Assembly: GCA_964017045.1 (NCBI GenBank)
Contig: OZ024802.1
Coordinates: forward strand, 25,298,293 to 25,362,292
Length of the DNA stretch: 64,000 bases
Reading direction: 5' to 3'
Origin: Omphiscola glabra
Taxonomy: Eukaryota; Mollusca; Gastropoda; Lymnaeidae
The translations under genes and the position numbers were made by a program. Every line of letters starts with the position of its first letter. Within the stretch, counting starts at the first letter, position 1. Of this stretch, positions 59,701 through 64,000 are shown piece by piece. Under the pieces are notes generated by a model. That model was given only the letters and a program-made list of their open reading frames with translations. It was not told where the DNA came from and searched no databases.

Positions 59701-60546
59701 AGGGGGTTTGTGGAGGGGGGGTGTTTCTAAGAAAGTGTGACAGTTTGTGACTTGGGAAAAGGGGGGTGGTAAAGGTTGTGTGTGACAGCACACATTTTTT
59801 AAATCATACAAATAAAACCTGAAATCGACAGTGGTGCGTAACATCAAAGTTTCAAAAGTGTGACATACTTTTTAGTGGTGGGGGGGGGGGGGGGGGGGGG
59901 GTTTTGTTCTGTGATTTGTGAAGGGAGAAGGAGGGGGTACTTTTTTTTTTTCTCAAGCTGCTCTGAGTTATATTGGCTTAGAGATCTTAAAAAACATAAG
60001 TTTTATTTTTGATTTGAATGAATCTGTTTTGTATGATTGTATTGTCTTATGATGGAGGCATCGGGCTGAAACATCAGTTTAATGATATTGTCTTTTATTT
60101 ATATTAGGTCTTCCTCTATCTCTCCCAACTGCCTGTTTTTATAATTGGCAAAGTCTTGAAGGAATTAAAAAAAAATTTAAAATTAAAAAAATTATAGAAA
60201 ATGCTATTTTTAAAAACACTTTTGCATAAGTATAAACTCTTACAATATATTTTAGATAAAATAAACTAAATAATCAATCAGATGAAAAACCTGAATGCAA
60301 ATGTCCATCGTTTGAATGACACACCAATTAAAATTCTAAATTTTTCACTATTTTTGGCTATTTGAAAAAAACAAAAACAGGGTGCATAATTGTTTTCGTC
60401 ATGAAATTTTAAAATTCCATCTCTCAGGTGTAATTAAGCTATCAGAAGAAGATGATCCATCAAAGAAAACCGTTTTTGGTATGAAAACTTCTTCAATAAG
60501 GCAAAGAAATGCAAGGGGTGATGACAGCAGTGATGACAATGATTAA
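50768..60546 (+). CDS. TXNDC9: TXNDC9 homologue, phosducin-like thioredoxin-fold co-chaperone (6 exons)
   Basis: Coding exons are 50768-50833, 52434-52558, 53451-53571, 58831-58964, 59332-59408 and 60428-60546 (stop TAA 60544-60546). All splice sites are GT-AG with compatible phases; the total is 642 bp, 213 residues, against about 226 in vertebrates. An N-terminal helical part (ELLAELEKEDIPSHIREARL) leads to a thioredoxin-like fold with EHCVVHFFHPDFRRCAIVD (single Cys96, no CXXC, as in the family). The conserved KFAKLNVEKSTFL and GFEELGNTDDF follow, then an acidic C-terminus (GDDSSDDND). Known relatives bind the CCT/TRiC chaperonin and affect actin and tubulin folding in the cytosol; they are not redox enzymes. 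The start was chosen because the upstream ATG at 50758 is in another frame. Intron 3 is over 5 kb because of a LINE insertion. Confidence 0.93.
54300..57375 (+). mobile_element. CR1/L2-like LINE in TXNDC9 intron 3, internally deleted
   Basis: A non-LTR retrotransposon lies in the same orientation as the host gene. Its single long frame codes for a PHD finger, an AP-like endonuclease and the remaining part of a reverse transcriptase. The 3' end is just past 57360 at TATATAGAAGAAGAAG, a short repeat tail as seen in this group. The 5' boundary is uncertain and may lie up to 200 bp before 54300. No target-site duplication was found by eye. The single interrupting stop and otherwise open frame show that it is much younger than the minus-strand LINE at 0.7-2.2 kb. 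Confidence 0.85.
54454..57360 (+). pseudogene. LINE polyprotein, RT core deleted and one in-frame stop
   Basis: The likely ATG is at 54454 (MFKYN); the frame is open upstream to 54364. SPEPNPGP at 54727-54750 resembles the end of a 2A-like peptide. A C4HC3 PHD finger (C-x2-C ... CDQC ... H-x2-C ... C-x2-C) spans about 54823-54981. Endonuclease motifs are GTETW, YYRP, GGDFN and ISDH, between about 55150 and 55800. After a basic linker the frame passes from QFQSIFGEGREYS straight to AYINDLPEKL near 56400. The fingers and first palm motifs, normally some 200 residues, are therefore missing in frame. LFADDTAVYR (56443-56472) and thumb motifs remain. TAA at 56833-56835 follows RPLLDY, after which the same frame continues (EAVQRRAARFVL) to 57360. 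Confidence 0.85.
58315..58410 (-). mobile_element. LINE 3'-end fragment sharing the tail of the 0.7-kb element
   Basis: The phrase GTACCCCAGCCTAGGGCT, with flanking ATAGTGC on one side and AGGCTCAC or GGGCTCAC on the other, occurs here (about 58351-58382) and at about 714-746. On the minus strand both copies run into TAA/ATAAT-rich tails. Beyond this shared segment of about 40 bp the two differ, so this is a strongly truncated copy or a SINE that borrows the same 3' end. It lies in TXNDC9 intron 3. Confidence 0.6.
59690..59945. repeat. G-rich segment with a 22-base poly-G run
   Basis: In TXNDC9 intron 5 the plus strand carries repeated TGTGACA or GTGACAG phrases between G runs (GAGGGGGTTTGTGGAGGGGG, GGGAAAAGGGGGGTGG). 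A run of 22 G follows at 59880-59901. The recurrence of TGTGACA suggests a decayed tandem or dispersed repeat. The G runs can form quadruplexes on the non-template strand of TXNDC9. Confidence 0.6.
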
Positions 60547-60880
60547 ATTCATCAAGATTCTGTGGTAACTTATTGTGCATAACTTTGCTACTGCCAACTA
60601 TGCATTTTTGATCAATTTATTTTATCTGAAAGTATAAACTAACAATTAAACTAAATTTTTAAGTTATGAATTTTTTTTTTTCTATGGACAAATGTGCAGG
60701 GGGGTGTAAAATAATAATCCAACACTTGTTTTTAGTTGTGTTTGGAAAATACAGCAAATTTTATGAAGTAATTAGTTTTTAAAGAAAAATTAAGTTAAAT
60801 TTTATATTTTAAAAATATAAAAGTAAAATTCTTCATTGCGTTTTAAAATATGGTTTTGTTGTGTTTCAAACTTTTCTTTT

Positions 60881-60886
60881 AATAAA
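60881..60886 (+). terminator. Probable TXNDC9 poly(A) signal
   Basis: AATAAA 335 bp after the TXNDC9 stop codon, in CTTTTAATAAACTTGACC. It is followed within 30 bp by a T-rich stretch (GGCCTTTTTTTTCG), which fits a downstream element. It is the best-placed canonical signal before the convergent minus-strand gene. Confidence 0.55.
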
Positions 60887-61172
60887 CTTGACCAATGAAA
60901 TCCTTGTCATGGCCTTTTTTTTCGATTTAAGCTTAACAAATTTTTTAGATGTTATTAAAATAGGATAAGCCTCAATAGTATCTGTTCATTTAAAAAAAAA
61001 AAGTTTAATATGCTTAAATATCAGCAAATTGCTTAAAGTAATTGTTGGATAATATCTAGTTTAATTTGAAACTCTTTTTTTTTAGCAAATTTAAATTTTA
61101 AAGAGATTTCAGTGTCCATTTTCCTGATTAACTTAATTTAAAATGATAAAATTTTAAACACTTACACAGAAC

Positions 61173-61178
61173 TTTATT
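61173..61178 (-). terminator. Probable poly(A) signal of the convergent minus-strand gene
   Basis: On the minus strand AATAAA occurs in GGCTTGAATAAAGTTCTGTG, 13 bp after the stop codon at 61192-61194. A T-rich region follows. A signal this close to the stop supports calling 61192-61347 a terminal coding exon with a very short 3' UTR. Confidence 0.55.
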
Positions 61179-61191
61179 CAAGCCTTCTTTT

Positions 61192-61347
61192 TTAAATGTG
61201 ATTTAAAAACTTACCAAAGAATGCCATTATTTTTGTTCCATAAAAAATGGAGTAAAAATTGTTTCCATTCCCACTGAAGTCCTTGTAGACCATTTTTTTG
61301 TTCTCTGGCATCCGTCCGTCATAATCAGTTTTTATACCCTTGTAATT
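61192..61347 (-). CDS. Terminal exon of an unrecognised minus-strand gene
   Basis: The acceptor TTACAAACAG precedes 61347. The frame then reads NYKGIKTDYDGRMPE, KKMVYKDFSGNG and YSIFYGTKIMAFFG, ending KFLNHI and TAA. The composition (tyrosine and basic residues, then a hydrophobic end) resembles small mitochondrial inner-membrane proteins, but I do not recognise the family. A possible GTAAGT donor at 61214-61209 would allow splicing to a further exon. The nearby AATAAA favours this as the last exon. Upstream exons should lie at higher coordinates; none was found with confidence. It is convergent with TXNDC9. Confidence 0.5.
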   Translation of the reverse strand, partial: NYKGIKTDYDGRMPENKKMVYKDFSGNGNNFYSIFYGTKIMAFFGKFLNHI

Positions 61348-61561
61348 CTGTTTGTAATTACATATGAGATATCTCATTCAATAAGGAAGATAAATATTAT
61401 TCTCAGTCCAAATGTTTAATACTTTTTGTAACTATAACTATTTTTAAAATAAAATACACAATGTATTTGATTATTTACAACACAATGCATTTCTCAAAGA
61501 TGATAAATAATTATTTTTTAATGCTAATTTTATTAAAGATATCAATTGTAAATATGCTTTT

Positions 61562-61748
61562 ATTCAAGACATTAAAATACACTAAGTCTTCAATGCTGAG
61601 AGAAAAATTATTCAAGAATTAAAATACACTAAGTCTTCAATGCTGAGAGAAAAATTATTCAAGACATTAAAATACACTAAGTCTTCAATGCTGAGAGAAA
61701 AATTATTCAAGACATCAAAATACACCAAGTCTTCAATGCTGAGAGAAA
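61562..61748. repeat. 48-bp minisatellite, four copies
   Basis: Units start at 61562, 61610, 61657 and 61705 with ATTCAAGA and contain ACACTAAGTCTTCAATGCTG followed by AGAGAAAAATT. The second unit is one base shorter. The last is cut off after GAGAGAAA. Copies differ at only a few positions, so the duplication is recent. Confidence 0.9.
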
Positions 61749-63896
61749 TGTGCATATATAAAAATATAAGGTTTAAACACAGATAACATTCATGGTAGAC
61801 ACCTAACTTTCACATTAATACTTCTGTTTGCAGAGTCAGTAAATAAAATAATTTGGCAAACATTGCAAATTTAGACAAACAGAAAACAATTATTTTATAA
61901 CAATAATAAACTGCCTTATTTCAGTAGAGCTTTGTCATATATATAAATTGAAGAAAAAATACACAATAATCTGAACAATGCAGTAGATAACCCAGACCTG
62001 TTTACCCTCAAACTCTTAAAATCGTACAATTTCATCACAAAATTGTTCAATACATTATCTTAATAGTAAAAAAACACACACAGTATATAAAATGTATACA
62101 CCTCAAAATCGTACATTGTACGACAAAAGCATAAGAGTAAACAGGTCTGGATAACCAACCTATGGTTCAAGGAGTAATATATATAAAAAAAACACACTCT
62201 AAGTCAGTAGTGTGCCATTAAATCAGTGGGCCAGAAACAACATGAAAAAAAACTCACATTATTTTTCTGATCACCATGAAGTCAATTGTAAGTGGGTCAA
62301 ATTATTTCACTTTTTAAGCTTTTGAGTACTGCAACCGCAACGGTGCCAAAAATAATATATTCTGTGGCTAATACTTTCTAAAAGTTTCTTAAAATGAGCC
62401 TTTGTTTGTTGACCTTTGGTCATTGAAAAGCCATTATGAGGATACATTAAGCAGTCCAAAGTACCCAAAAGAAAGGGAAAAGAATAACTTCATTGCATAC
62501 TCTTATACTGCTTTTCAAAATTGTTTAGTATGATAAACGCAGAAATTAAGTGGGACCTCTAACAAATATTTTTTTTTATATTTCAAACTTTTTTCAATTT
62601 TTAGTTCCACGATTCAGAGTAGTATGTCAATGTTTAAAATCAGAATTAGCTTTAGTGGTGTTAGATTTATTTAAAAGGCACTTATAAGCATTTTAAAATA
62701 AAAATCTGTGCACATGCTGTAACACCCCCCCCCCCCCCAAGTTAAAAATGATTTTAACATTAAGATACAAGTGTACATATAAATAATAAACCAATGTGTG
62801 AAATGAATATGATTAGAAAAAATATCATTTAAATTTTAAAAAATATCACAGTCACATGGTCACAAAAGTGTGTGGTATAGGAAATATTTAAAATACTGAG
62901 AATAGACAATATTTTAAAATTTGCAAAAATGTGTATTTAATAAAATTGCTAGTCCATTATTAGTTATAATCCAATGACCAAACAATGTGCTATGATCATT
63001 AAAGATTGCCATAAGATTTAGTTATTCTTTTGAGGTAAAATATAAGAAATCCCAGCATAATGTTTCATGTTGTAAGAAATAAATTGAATCTATCATAGAG
63101 TAAAACAATTATGTTTCAAAAACAAAAAAAAAAGCAGTAAATGTTTTATATATCTTTATCACAGCCTTAAGAAATTAATTTATTTTGACTTAGTCAAGGA
63201 GATCTGAGAACATTTTTTGTATACAAATGCAAACATTAAAAAAAATAGGTACAAATATATGTGATTAACAGAATAGTGAGAAAGTAAATCCAGCATTTCT
63301 CAGCAGCCACATAAGCCCTTAGAAATCTAAGGGACAGTAAAAATACTTAATTCCAATTCAAGTAGCCATACTTAATAAATATTTATAAGTCAAAATTTTG
63401 ACTAAAAATGAGAAAGTATGAAAAAGAATAGCTATTCTAAGAAAAATGTTTTTGACTTTTTCAAATTTCAAGCTCTTTTGAAAGAAAGGTAGACTTTCAA
63501 ACAGGGTACTTAATTTTTACAGTAATTCCAGGGATTCACAAACTATATGATTTTATGTGTCTCTAAGAGAAAACTCCTTTCTCCTATTGAATAACTCAAA
63601 TACACAGGAAACCCTTCTAAAGTAAATTCAAACTATTTTTATAATAAATGATTGAAGTACACAAAAAAAAATTAAATAAAAAATTTGAGAATCATTTAAG
63701 AAAAACAACATTATTATTATTACACGAAATTATTATTTAAAAAGGATGCAATTAGATTAGTACTAAGGTAAAATCGATTCAAGACTTCTCTAAATATTCA
63801 ATACATTAGAATTATTCCAATAAAATGTTATTGAATTTGGAAGACTACCCTTTGTTGTTACAACATGCAGATATTTTAGACCTTTACTCAACATTT
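61749..63896. other. AT-rich stretch without a recognised gene
   Basis: No exon with both a domain and convincing splice sites was found. It contains an imperfect inverted repeat around the motif AGAGTAAACAGGTCTG (about 61991-62024 against 62125-62150) and a run of 14 C at 62725-62738. If the candidate exon at 63897-63973 is real, much of this would be its 3' UTR and downstream flank. Confidence 0.4.
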
Positions 63897-63973
63897 TCAC
63901 CACGTTGTCTGGGTTACACGGGGCATTGGTGGAAGGAAGTCAGGTTGGTGCTGTGACTTAACTTGAGTGAGGC
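63897..63973 (-). CDS. Candidate terminal exon of a gene extending past the window edge
   Basis: On the minus strand a strong acceptor (TTTTCTGCAG) ends at 63974. The next 77 bp keep one frame: LTQVKSQHQPDFLPPMPR, then VTQTTW and TGA at 63899-63897. The exon enters in phase 2. The piece is too short to identify, and other frames over the same bases are also open, so this call rests mainly on the splice site. Confidence 0.3.
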
Positions 63974-64000
63974 CTGCAGAAAATTTTTCATGGGGCTTCA

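Noticed and set aside
62280..62400. Minus-strand segment reading EYIIFGTVAVAVLKSLKSE as a membrane-protein exon
   Set aside because: The acceptor before it is weak and no upstream or downstream exon fits, so chance cannot be excluded.

Overview
This is a eukaryotic nuclear window from an animal genome. It is AT-rich, has intron-bearing genes with GT/AG splice sites, and carries several transposon classes and very large tandem repeats. Gene content (a full SYCP3 homologue, a TXNDC9 homologue) and the transposon mix (CR1/L2-like LINEs, piggyBac and Tigger-like remnants, palindromic MITEs) fit a lophotrochozoan, most likely a mollusc. That lineage call is inference from style, not from a diagnostic gene.

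Layout. 0.7-2.2 kb: decayed, 5'-truncated LINE on the minus strand. 2.7-9.7 kb: a five-exon minus-strand gene for a 155-residue protein, whose introns hold an 80-bp minisatellite, a palindromic MITE with an adjoining dispersed repeat, and a Tigger/pogo-like element. 10.6-12.7 kb: a 35-bp perfect inverted-repeat pair and a piggyBac-type element with TTAA ends. 12.8-40.7 kb: one compound satellite domain made of a 33-bp AT-rich minisatellite, a 19-bp C-rich minisatellite and a 25.7-kb array. In the array, GGTGG-rich blocks alternate with twelve CA-rich spacers in units of about 1.6-2.8 kb, and part of it has a dimeric higher-order structure. 42.2-44.4 kb: a second copy of the MITE plus dispersed-repeat composite.

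45.2-60.5 kb is the genic part. A complete eight-exon SYCP3 gene (minus strand, 238 aa, meiotic chromosome-axis protein) lies head to head with a complete six-exon TXNDC9 gene (plus strand, 213 aa, phosducin-like thioredoxin-fold co-chaperone). Only 236 bp separate the two start codons, which suggests a shared bidirectional promoter. SYCP3 intron 1 holds a palindrome with paired YY1-like sites and a 23-bp minisatellite. TXNDC9 intron 3 holds a broken LINE (PHD finger, AP-endonuclease, internally deleted reverse transcriptase). At the right edge are two probable terminal exons of minus-strand genes.

The exon models were built by hand from splice sites, phase continuity and family similarity. 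They fit together without any frame break but have no transcript support here. Nearly all long open frames between 13 and 40.6 kb are by-products of low-complexity repeats.
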